NCBI GenBank assembly: GCA_029961685.1 | Contig: JARWKL010000007.1 | Location: 18,547,013 to 18,611,012 of the forward strand | Length of the DNA stretch: 64,000 nucleotides | DNA from: Aristolochia californica | Lineage: Eukaryota; Streptophyta; Magnoliopsida; Piperales; Aristolochiaceae | Direction: 5' to 3' | Translations under genes and position numbers: made by a program | Shown: piece after piece, positions 40,247 to 51,994 of the stretch | How the letters are laid out: each line of letters starts with the position of its first letter | How positions within the stretch are numbered: the stretch's first letter is position 1 | The notes under the pieces: model-generated | The model's input: only the letters and a program-made list of their open reading frames with translations | Told to the model about the DNA's origin: nothing | Databases searched by the model: none

Positions 40247-42260
40247 ACGAACACAAAACTTTTGTTATCCACGTTTTGGAAATTCCACTAGTCCAAAACT
40301 AATATCTTGGAATTTTACATGAAGGAGATTTGAAATTTTAAAAATGGATATGCATGCCAGAAACATTTTAAAGATTCAAATGACCTATGGATCCAAAGCT
40401 TTTAAAGAGAATATCAAACGCTCATTAAATTCTCAAGTGAACGTGCGGTGGGATATTTGCCCGAGTCAAACAAGCCATTATTTTGCCCATATTCAAAAAC
40501 TTGAGCTAACAATCATAGGTGATTGTAAAGTGATTTGTCATGCGTAATGGGCCATATTTTTGTAATAAATGACTGATGGATTTCAAGTCAACACTCAGTT
40601 AAAAATCGCCCGCCTCCCCCGTTTCCCGACGAATACAAAACCTTTGATATAAAAAAGAAAAAGTGCATATGATCCCTAAAACATACAGACACTCTTTGGA
40701 AATATCTCTCTCTACATTTGTGCATTGTGCATTTCCATTTTAGATGTACACTTTTTTCCTAAATCAGAACTTTGAGTTTTCGCTCCCCCTTCAACCCGTA
40801 AACAAAAATGGCAAAAAAGATCACAACAAAATAAAAATTTTAGAGTTGATGTGTGGAAAATATTAAAAACAATAACTAATGTAAATAAAAAATATCTATT
40901 CACACACCAAAAATGAACACAAAAGTTTTGTTATCCAAGTTTGGGAAATTCCATTAGTCCAACCCTATTAAGCTTGGAATTTTACATGAAGGAGATTTTT
41001 TCTGCGCATGTTTTAAAAATGGATATGCATGCTTGAAACATGTTAAAGATTCAAATGACCTATGGATCCAAAGCTTTTAAAGAGAATAACAAACGCTCAT
41101 TAAATTCTCAAGTGAACATGCAGTGGGATATTTACCCGAGTCTAACAAGTCATTATTTTGCCCATTTTCAAAAATTTGATCTAACAATCATAGATGATTG
41201 TAAAGTGATTTATCAACCGTAATGGGCTGTATTTTTCTATGAAATGACTTATGGATTGCAATTCAACACTCAGTTAAAAATCCTCTACCACCAATTTTTC
41301 CCGACGATTGCAAAACCTGAGATATAAAAACTAAAAAGAGCTTACAATCCCTAAAAATTACAGACACTCTTTGGAATTATCTCTCCCTACAATTTTGCAT
41401 TGTGCTTTTCCATTTTAGATGTACACTTTTTTCTTAAATCAAAACTTTGACTTTTCACTCTCCCTTCATCCGAAAAACAAACAAGGCAAAAAGCTTACAA
41501 CAACATGAAAATTTTATAGTTGATGTATGGAAAAAATTTAAAACAATAAAAAATATAAATAAAGAAAAATTATTCTCCCAACACAAATGAACACAAAAGT
41601 TTTGTTATCCAAATTTGGGAAATTCCACAAGTTTAACCCTAATAGCTTGGAATTTTGCAAGAAAGAAATTTCATCCACACATGTTTTAAAAATGGATATG
41701 CATGTTTGAAACATGTTAAAGATGCAAATGAGCTATGGATGCGCAGCTTTTAATGAGAATAACAAACACTCATTAAATTCTCAAGTGAACTTGCGGTGGG
41801 ATATTTACCCGAGTCAAACATGTCATTATTTTGCCCATTTGCAAAAAGCTGACATAATTAATCATAGATGATTGTAATGTGATTTACCATGCGTAACGGG
41901 TATATGTTTGTATGAAATGACTTATGGATTGCAATGTAACACTTAGTTAAAAATCCTCCGCAACTCATTTTTCCCGATGATTCCAAAACCTGAGATATAA
42001 AAACGAAAAGTTGCTTACAATCCCTCAAAATTACAGACACTCTTTGGAATTATCTCTCTCTTCATATTTTCATTGTGCATTTCTGTTTTAGATGTCCACA
42101 TTTTTCTTAAATCAAAACTTCGAGTTTTTCGCTCTCCCTTCATCCCGTAAACAAAAATGGCAAATAGATCACAGCAAAATGAAAATTTCATAGTTGATGT
42201 ACGGAAAAAATTTAAAACAACAAAAAAAGAAAATGAAGAAAATTTATTCACACACCACAA
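40247..42260 (+). repeat. Canonical A-B-C HOR (A 40247, B 40913, C 41587)
   Basis: Intact order, 2014 bp. The A unit lacks about eight bases near 40330, where 'gagatttgaaattttaaa' replaces 'gagattttttctacacatg'. B carries 'gggctgtatttttctatg', shared with the B unit of the next HOR. Confidence 0.92.
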
Positions 42261-44279
42261 ACGAACACAAAAGTTTTGGTATCCAAGTTTTGGAAATTCC
42301 ACTAGTCCAAAACAAATATCTTGGAATTTTACATTAAGGAGATTTTTTCTACACTTGTTTTAAAAATGGATATGCATGCCAGAAAAATGTTAAAGATTTA
42401 AATGACCTATGGATCCAAAGGTTTTAAGGAGAATAACAAACTCTCATTAAATTCTCAAGTGAACGTGCGATGGGATATTTGCCCGAGTCATACAAGCCAT
42501 TATTTTTCCCATATTCAAAAAGTTGAGCTAACAATCATAGGTGCTTGTAAAGTGATTTGTCATGCGTAACGTGCTATATTTTTGCAAGAATTGACTTATG
42601 GATTTCAAGTCAACACTCAGTTAAAAATCGCCCGCCTCCCTCGTTTCCCGACGATTGCAAAACCTTTGACATAAAAACGAAAAAGTGCATACGATCCCTA
42701 AAACATACAAACACTCTTTGGAAATATCTGTCTCTACATTTGTGCATTGTGCATTTCCATTTTAGATGTACACTTTTTTATTAAATCAGAACTTTGAGTT
42801 TTCGCTCCCCCTTCAACCCGTAAACAAAAAAGGCAAAAAAGATCACAACAAAATAAAAATTTTATAGTAGATGTGTGGAAAATATTTAAGATAATAACTA
42901 ATGTAAATAAAAAACATCTATTCACACACCACAAATGAACACAAAAGTTTTGTTATCCAAGTTTGGGAAATTCCATTAGTCCAACCCTATTAAGTTTGGA
43001 ATTTTACATGAAGGAGATTTTTTCTACACATGTTTTAAAAATGGATATGCATGCTTGAAACATGCTAATGATTCAAATGACCTATGGATCCAAAGCTTTT
43101 CAAGAGAATAACAAACACATTAAATTCTCAAGTGAACATGCGGTGGGATATTTACCCGAGTCTAACAAGTCAATAGTTTGCCCATTTTCAAAAATTTGAT
43201 CTAACAATCATAGATGATTGTAAAGTGATTCAACATGTGTAACGGGCTGTATTTTTCTATGAAATGACTTATGGATTCAATTCAACACTCAGTTAAAAAT
43301 CCTCTACCACCAATTTTTCCCGACGATTGCAAAACCTGAGATATAAAAACTAAAAAGAGCTTACAATCCCCACAAATTACAGACACTCTTTGGAATTATC
43401 TCTCCCTACAATTTTTCATTGTGCTTTTCCATTTTAGATGTACACTTTTTTCTTAAATCAGAACTTTGACTTTTCGTTCTCCCTTCATCCGGAAAACAAA
43501 CAAGGCAAAAAGCTTACAACAACATGAAAATTTTATAGTTGATGTATGGAAAAAATTTAAAACAACCACAAATATAAATAAAGAAAAATTATTCACCCAA
43601 CACAAATGAACACAAAAGTTTTGTTATCCAATTTTGGGAAATTCCACTAGTTTAACCCTAATAGCTTGGAATTTTGCAAGAAAGAGATTTCATCCACACA
43701 TGTTTTAAAAATGGATATGCATGTTTGAAACATGTTAAAGATACAAATGAGCTATAGATGCAAAGCTTTTAAAGAGAATAACAAACGCTCATTAAATTCT
43801 CAAGTGAACTTGCAGTGGGATATTTACCCGAGTCAAACATGCCTTTATTTTGCCCATTTGCAAAAAGCTAACATAATTAATCATAGATGATTGTAATGTG
43901 ATTTATCATGTGTAATGGGCTATATTTTTGTATGAAATGACTTATGGATTGCAATTCAACACTCAGTTAAAAATCCTCCGCAACCCATTTTTCCCAATGA
44001 TTGCAAAACCTGAGATATAAAAACGAAAAGGTGCTTACAATCCCTAAAAATTACAGACACTCTTAGGAATTATCTCTCTTTACATATGTGCATTGTGCAT
44101 TTCCCTTTTAGATGTACACATTTTTCTTAAATCAAACCTTCGAGTTTTTCGCTCTCCCTTCATCCCGTAAACAAAAAAGGCAAATAGATCACAGCAAATG
44201 AAATTTTCATAGTTGATGTACGGAAGAACTATAAAACAATAAAAAAAGTAAATGAAGAAAATTTATTCACACAACACAA
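42261..44279 (+). repeat. Canonical A-B-C HOR (A 42261, B 42935, C 43606)
   Basis: Intact triple of 2019 bp. C at 43606 ends with 'gtacggaagaactataaa', a tail variant also found in the C ends at 46299, 49299 and 49971. Confidence 0.93.
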
Positions 44280-46299
44280 ATGAACACAAAAGTTTTGTTA
44301 TCCAAGTTTGGAAAATTCCACTAGTCCAAAACTAATATCTTGGAATTTTACATGAAGGAGATTTTTTCTACAAATGTTTTAAAAATGGATATGCATGCAA
44401 GAAACAAGTTAAAGATTCAAATGACCTATGGATCCAAAGCATTTAAAGAGAATAACAAACGCTCTTTAAATTCTCAAGTGAACGTGCGGTGGGATATTTG
44501 CCAGAGACAAACAAGCCATTATTTTGCCCATATTCAAAAAGTTGAGCTAACAATCATAGGTGATTGTAAAGTGATTTGTCATGCGCAACGGGCTACATTT
44601 TTGTAAGAAATGACTTATGGATTTGAAGTCAACACTCAGTTAAAAATCGCTCGCCTCCCCCGTTTCTCGACGATTGCCAAACCTTAGATATAAAAAAGAA
44701 AAAGTGCATACGATCCCTAAAACATACAGACACTCTTTGGAAATATCTCTCTCTACATTTGTGCATTGTGCATTTCCATTTTAGATGTACACTTTTTTCT
44801 TAAATCAGAACTTGAGTTTTAGATCCCCCTTCATCCCGTAAACAAAAAAGGCAAAAAAGATCACAACAAAATACAAATTTTATAGTTGATGTGTGGAAAA
44901 TATTTAAAATAATAACTAATGTAAATAAAAAATATCTATTCACACACCACAAATGAAGACAAAAGGTTTGTTATCCAAGTTTGGCAAATTCCATTAGTCC
45001 AACCCTATTAAGCTTGGAATTTTACATGAAGGAGATTTTTCTACACATCTTTTAAAAATGGATATGCATGCTTGAAACATGTTAAAGATTCAAATGACCT
45101 ATGGATCCAATGCTTTTAAAGAGAATAACAAACGCTCATTAAATTCCCAAGTGAACGTGCGGTGGGATATTTACCCGAGTCGAACAAGTCATTATTTTGC
45201 CCATTTTCAAAAATTTGATCTAACAATCATAGATGACTGTAAAGTGATTTATCATGCGTAACGGGGTATATTTTTTTATGAAATGATTATGGATTGCAAT
45301 TCAACACTCAGTTAAAAATCCTATGCCACCAATTTTTTTCGACGATTGCAAAACCTGAGATATAATAACTAAAAAGAGCTTACAATTCCTAAAAATTACA
45401 GACACACTTTGGAATTATCTCGCCCTACAATTTTGCATTGTGCTTTTCCATTTTAGAGGTACACTTTTTTCTTAAATCAAAACTTTGACTTTTCGCTCTC
45501 CCTTCATCCCGAAAACAAACAAGGCAAAAAGCTTACAACAAAATGAAAATTTTATAGTTGATGTATGGAAAAAATTTAAAACAATAAAAAATATAAATAA
45601 AGAAATTTTATTCACCCAACACAAATGAACACAAAAGTTTTGTTATCCAATTTTGGGAAATTCCACTAGTTTAACCCTAATAGCTTGAAATTTTGCAAGA
45701 AAGAGATTTCATCCACACATGTTTTAAAAATGGATATGCATGTTTGAAACATGTTAAAGATGCAAATGAGCTATGGATGCAAAGCTTTTAATGAGAATAA
45801 CAAACGCTCACTAAATTCTCAAGTGAACTTGCGGTGGGATATTTACCCGAGTCAAATATGCCATTATTTTGCCCATTTGCAAAAAGCTGACATAATTAAT
45901 CATTGATGATTGTAATGTGATTTATCATGCATAACAGGCTATATTTTTGTATGAAATGACTTACGGATTACAATTCAACTCTTAGTTAAATATCCTCCGC
46001 AACCCATTTTTCCCGACGATTGCAAAACCTGAGATATAAAAACGAAAAGGTGCTTACAATCCCTAAAAATTAAAGACACTCTTTTGAATTATCTCTCTCT
46101 ACATATATGCATTGTGCATTTCCGTTTTAGATTTACACATTTTTCTTAAATCAAAACTTCGAGTTTTTCGCTCTTCCTTCATCCCGTAAACAAAAAAGGC
46201 AAATAGATCACAGCAAAATTAAAATTTTGTAGTTGATGTACGGAAGAAGTATAAAACAATAAAAAAAGTAAATGAAGAAAATTTATTCACACACCACAA
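44280..46299 (+). repeat. Canonical A-B-C HOR (A 44280, B 44953, C 45625)
   Basis: Intact triple of 2020 bp. B begins 'atgaagac', a mark shared with the B units at 46974 and 50646. Confidence 0.93.
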
Positions 46300-48320
46300 A
46301 TGAACACAAATTTTTTGTTATCCAAGTTTGGGAAATTCCACTAGTCCAAAACTAATATCTATGAATTTTACATGAAGGAGATTTTTTCTACACATGTTTT
46401 AAAAATGGATACGCATGCAAGAAACATGTTAAAGATTCAAATGACCTATGGATCCAAGGCATTTAAAGATAATAAAAAATGCTCATTAAATTCTCAAGTG
46501 AACGTGCGGTGGGATATTTGTCCGAGACAAACAAGACATTATTTTGCCCATATTCAAAATGTTGAGCTAACAATCATAGGTGATTGTAAAGTGATTTGTC
46601 ATGTGTAACGGGCTATATTTTTTTAAGAAATAACTTATGGATTTGAAGTCAACACTCAGTTAAAAATTGCCCGCCTTCCCCGTTTCTCGACGATTGCAAA
46701 ACCTTAGATATAAAAACGAAAAAGTGCATACGATCCCTAAAACTTAGAGACACTCTTTGGAAATATCTCTCTCTACATTTGTGCATTGTGCATTTCCATT
46801 TTAGATGTACACTTTTTTCTTAAATCAGAACTTTGAGTTTTCGCTCCCCCTTCATCCCGTAAACAAAAAAGGCAAAAAAGATCACAACAAAATAAAAATT
46901 TTATAGTTGATGTGTGGAAAATATTTTAAATTATAATTAATGTAAATAAAAAATATCTATTGACACACCACAAATGAAGACAAAAGTTTTGTTATCCAGG
47001 TTTGGGAAATTCCATTAGTCCAACCCTATTAAGCTTGGAATTTTACATGAAGGAGATTTTTTCTACACATGTTTTAAAAATGGATATGCATGCTTGAAAC
47101 ATGTTAAAGATTCAAATGACCTATGGATCCAAAGCTTTTAAAGAGAAAAACAAACGCTCATTAAATACCCAAGTGAACGTGCGGTGGGATATTTACCCGA
47201 GTCAAACAAGTCATTATTTTGCCCATTTTCAAAAATTTGATCTAACAATCATATATGATTGTAAAGTGATTTATCATGCGTAACGGGCTATATTTTTGTA
47301 TGAAATGATTATGGATTGCAATTCAACACTCAGTTAAAAATCCTCTACCACCAATTTTTCCTTACGATTGCAAAACCTGAGATATAAAAACTTAAAAGAG
47401 CTTACAATCCCTAAAAATTACAGACACTCTTTGGAATTATCTCTTCCTAAAATTGTGCATTGTGATTTTCCTTTTTAGATGTACACTTTTTTCTCAAATC
47501 AAAACTTTGACTTTTCACTCTCCCTTCATCCCGAAAACAAACAAGGCAAAAAGCTTACAACAAAATGAAAATTTTATAGTTGATGTATGGAAAAAATTTA
47601 AAACAATAAAAAATGTAAATAAATAAAATTTATTCACCCAACACAAATGAACACAAAAGTTTTGTTATCCAATTTTGGAAAATTTCATTAGTTTTACCCT
47701 AATAGCTTGAAATTTTGCATGAAAGAGATTTCATCCAAACATGTTTTAAAAATGGATATGCATGTTTGAAACATGTTAAAGATGCAAATGAGCTATGGAT
47801 GAAAAGCTTTTAAAGAGAATAACAAACTCTCATTAAATTCTCAAGTGAACTTGAGGTGGGATATTTAACCGAGTCAAACATGCCATTATTTCGCGCATTT
47901 GCAAAAAGCTGACATAATTAATCATAGATGATTGTAATGTGATTTATCATGTGTAACAGCCTATATTTTTGTATGAAATGACTTATGGATTGCAATTCAA
48001 CACTCAGTTAAAAATCCTCCGCAACCCATTTTTCTCGACGATTGCAAAACCTGAGATATAAAAACGAAAATGTGCTTACAATCCCTAAAAATTACAAACA
48101 CTCTTTGGAATTATCCCTCTCTACATATGTGCATTGTGCATTTCCATTTTAGATGTACACATTTTTCTGAAATAAAAACTTCGAGTTTTTCGCTCTCCCT
48201 TCATCCCGTAAACAAAAAAGGCAAATAGATCACAGCAAAATGAAAATTTCATAGTTGATGTACGGAAAAGGTTTAAAACAAAAGAAAAGTAAATGAAGAA
48301 AAATTATTCACACACCACAA
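46300..48320 (+). repeat. Canonical A-B-C HOR (A 46300, B 46974, C 47647)
   Basis: Intact triple of 2021 bp, last of the six-HOR regular run. A shares a 'gagacaaacaag' variant with A at 44280. Confidence 0.93.
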
Positions 48321-49299
48321 TTGAACATAAAAGTTTTGTTATCCAAGTTTTGGAAATTCAACTAGTCCAAAACTAATATCTTGGAATTTTACATGAAGGA
48401 GATTTTTTCTACACATGTTTAAAAAATGGATATGCATGCCAGAAACATGTTAAAGATTCAAATCAGCTATGGATCCAAATTTTTTAAAGAGAATAACAAA
48501 CTCTCATTAAATTCTCAAGTGAACATGCGGTGGGATATTTGCCCGAGTCAAACAAGCCATTATTTTTCCCATATTCAAAAAGTTGAGCTAACAATCATAG
48601 ATGATTAAAAGTGATTTGTCATGCGTAACGGGCTATATTTTTGTAAGAAATGACTTATGGAGTTGAAGTCAACACTCAGTTAAAAATCGCACACCTCCCC
48701 CATTTCCCGACGATTGGAAAACCTTAGATATAAAAACGAAAGAGTGTATACGATCCCTAAAATATATAGAAACTCTTTGGAAATATCTCTCTCTACATTT
48801 GTTCATTGCGCATTGCCATTTTAGATGTACACTATTTTCTTAAATCAGAACTTTCAGTTTTCGCTCCCCTTTCAGCCCGTAACCAAAAAAGGCAAAAAAT
48901 ATCATAGATGATTGTAAAGTGATTTATCATGCGTAACGGGCTATATTTTTGTATGAAATGACTTATGGATTGCAATTCAACATTCAGTTAAAAATCATCC
49001 TCAACCCATTTTTCCCGACGATTGCAAAACCTAAGATATAAAAACGAAAAGGTGCTTACAATCCCTAAAAATTACAGACATTCATTGGAATTATCTCTCT
49101 ACATATGTGCATTGTGCATTTCCGTTTTAGATGGACGTATTTTTCTTAAATCAAAACTTTGAGTTTTTCGCTCTCCCTTCATCCCGTAAACAAAAAAAGC
49201 AAATAGATCACAGCAAAATGAAAATTTCATAGTTGATGTATGGAAGAAGTATAAAACGATAAAAAAAGTAAATGAAGAAAATTTATTCACACACTACAA
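48321..49299 (+). repeat. 979-bp composite unit: nearly complete A joined out of register to a B/C-type unit
   Basis: The sequence is A from 48321 through the late block 'ggcaaaaaat' (about 48900). It then jumps back to the middle of a unit ('atcatagatgattgtaaag', B-like), continues as C ('aaaaggtgcttac', 'caaatagatcacagc') and ends as C. The joint overlaps at 'atca'. The unit is about 305 bp longer than normal, so part of the repeat is present twice. Confidence 0.9.
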
Positions 49300-49971
49300 A
49301 TGAACACAAAAGTTTTGTTATCCAAGTTTGGGAAATTCCACTAGTCCAAAACTAATATCTTGGAATTTTACATGAAGGAGTTTTTTCTACACATGTTTTA
49401 AAAATGGATATGCATGCAAGAAACATGTTAAAGATTCAAATGACCTATGGATCCAAAGCTTTTAAAGAGAATAACAAATGCTCACTAAATTCTCAAGTGA
49501 ACTTGCGGTGGGATATTTACCTATGTCAAACATTCCATTATTTTGCCCATTTGCAAAAAGCTGACATAATTAATCATAGGTGATTGTAATGTGATTTATC
49601 ATGCGTAACGGGCTATATTTTTGTATGAAATGACTTATGGATTGCAATTCAACACTCAGTTAAAAATCATGCGCAACCCATTTTTCCCAACGATTGCAAA
49701 ACCTGAGATATAAAAACGAAAAGATGCTTACAATCCCTAAAAATTACAGACATTCTTTGGAATTATATCTCTACATATGTGCATTGTTCATTTCCGTTTT
49801 AGATGGACGTATTTTTCTTAAATGGAAACTTCGAGTTTTTCGCTCTCCCTTCATCCCGTAAACAAAAAAGGCAAATAGATCACAGCAAAATGAAAATTTC
49901 ACAGTTGATGCACAGAAGAAGTATAAAACAATAAAAAAAGTAAATAAAAAAAATTTATTCACACACCACAA
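49300..49971 (+). repeat. A/C chimeric unit
   Basis: A on the left through 'ggatccaaagc' (about 49460) and C from 'gaacttgcgg' (about 49499). Its C tail, with 'agatggacgtattttt', matches the tail of the composite unit before it, about 672 bp upstream. That part is therefore a recent single-unit duplication. Confidence 0.87.
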
Positions 49972-51320
49972 ATGAACACAAAAGTTTTGTTATCCAAGTT
50001 TGGGAAATACCACTAGTCCAAAACTAATATCTTGGAATTTTACATGAAGGAGATTTTTTCTACACATGTTTTAAAAATGGATATGCATGCTAACAATATG
50101 TTAAAGATTCAAATGACCTATGGATCCAAAGCATTTAAAGAGAATAACAAACGCTCATTAAATTCTCAAGTGAACGTGCGGTGGGATATTTGCCCGAGCC
50201 AAACAAGCCATTATTTTACCCATATTCAAAAAGTTGAGCTAACAATCATAGGTGATTGTAAAGTGATTTGTCATGCGTAACGGGCTATATTTTTGTAAGA
50301 AATGACTTATGGATTTGAAGTCAACACTCAGTTAAAAATCGCCCGCCTCCCCCGTTTCCCGACGATTGGAAAACCTTAGATATAAAAATGAAAAAGTGGA
50401 TACGATCCCTAAAACATACAGACACTCTTTGGAAATATCTCTCTCTATATTTGTGCATTGTGCATTTCCATTTTAGATGTACACTTTTTTCTTAAATCAG
50501 AACTTTGGGTTTTCGTTCCCCCTTCATCCCGTAAACAAAAAAGGCAAAAAAGATCACAACAAAATAAAAATTTTATAGTTGATGTGTGGAAAATATTTAA
50601 AATAATAACTAATCTAAATCAAAAATATCTTTTCACACACCACAAATGAAGACAAAAGTTTTGTTTTCCAAGTTTGGGAAATTCCATTAGTCCAACCCTA
50701 TTAAGCTTGGAATTTTACATGAAGGAGATTTTTTCGACACATGTTTTAAAAATGGATATGCATGCTTGAAACATGTTAAAGTTTCAAATGACCTCTGGAT
50801 CCAAATCTTTTAAAGAGAATAACAAACGCTCATTACACTCCCAAGTGAACGTGAGGTGGGATATTTACCCGAGTCTAACAAGTCATTATTTTGCCCATTT
50901 TCAAAAATTTGATCTAACAATCATAGATGATTGTGAAGTGATTTATCATGCATAACGGGCTATATTTTTTGTATGAAATGACTTGTGGATTGCAATTCAA
51001 CACTCAGTTAATAGTCCTCTGCCACCAATTTTTCCCTATGATTGATAAACCTGAGATATAAAAACTAAAAAGTGCTTACAATCCCTAAAAATTACAGACA
51101 CTCTTCGGAATTATATCCCCCTACAATTGTGCATTGTGCTTTTCCATTTTAGATGTACACTTTTTTCTTAAATCAAAACTTTAACTTTTCGCTCTCCCTT
51201 CATCCCGAAAACAAACAAGGCAAAAAGCTTACAACAAAATGAAATTTTTATAGTTGATGTATGGAAAAAATTTAAAACAATAACAAATATAAATAAAGAA
51301 AATTTATTCACCGAACACAA
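49972..51320 (+). repeat. A (49972) and B (50646) units
   Basis: Both are full length and typical. The A unit is a good reference copy: subtype A marks sit at 50018-50033, 50189-50204, 50340-50363 and 50585-50599. Confidence 0.92.
50340..50363. other. GC-rich, CpG-dense pyrimidine tract typical of A units (reference copy)
   Basis: The block runs from 'cgcccgcctcccccg' to 'tttcccgacg' and is the most GC-rich stretch of the HOR. B and C have AT-rich sequence at the same place ('cctctgccacc', 'cctccgcaaccc'). Confidence 0.85.
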
Positions 51321-51994
51321 ATGAACACAAAAGTTTTGTTATCCAATTTTCGGAAATTCCACTAGTTTAACCCTAATAGCTTGGAATTTTGAAAGAAAGA
51401 GATTTTGATCTACACATGTTTTAAAAATGGATATGCATGTTTGAAACATGTTAAAGATGCAAATGAGCTATGGATGCAAAGCTTTTAAAGAGAATAACAA
51501 ACGCTCATTAAATTCTCAAGTGAACTTGCGGTGGGATATTTACCCGAGTCTAACAAGTCATTATTTTGCCCATTTTCAAAAATTTGATCTAACAATCATA
51601 AATCATTGTAAAGTGATTTATCATGCGTAACGGGCTATATTTTTGTATGAAATGACTTGTGGATTGCAATTCAACACTCAGTTAAAAATCCTCTACCACC
51701 AATTTTTCCCGACGATTGCAAAACCTGAGATATAAAAACTAAAAAGAGCTTACAATCCCTAAAAATTATAGACACTCTTCGGACTTATCTCCCCCTACAA
51801 TTGTGCGTTGTGGTTTTCCATTTTAGATGTACACTTTTTTCTTAAATCAAAACTTTAACTTTTAGCTCTCCCTTCATCCCGAAAACAAACAAGGCAAAAA
51901 GCTTACAACAAAATGAAATTTTTATAGTTGATGTATGGAAAAAATTTAAAACAATAAAAAATATAAATAAAGAAAATTTATTCACCCAACACAT
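51321..51994 (+). repeat. C/B chimeric unit
   Basis: C through 'gaacttgcgg' (about 51531) and B from 'gtctaacaagtc' (about 51550), a switch window of roughly 20 bp. The B right end is followed by a left-B unit rather than C, so the 51994/51995 boundary is itself a subtype jump. Confidence 0.86.

Noticed and set aside
50340..50372. A CENP-B box in the GC-rich A tract or near 'gcgtaacggg'
   Set aside because: Checked on both strands against the pattern NTTCGNNNNANNCGGGN. Essential positions do not match at either place.
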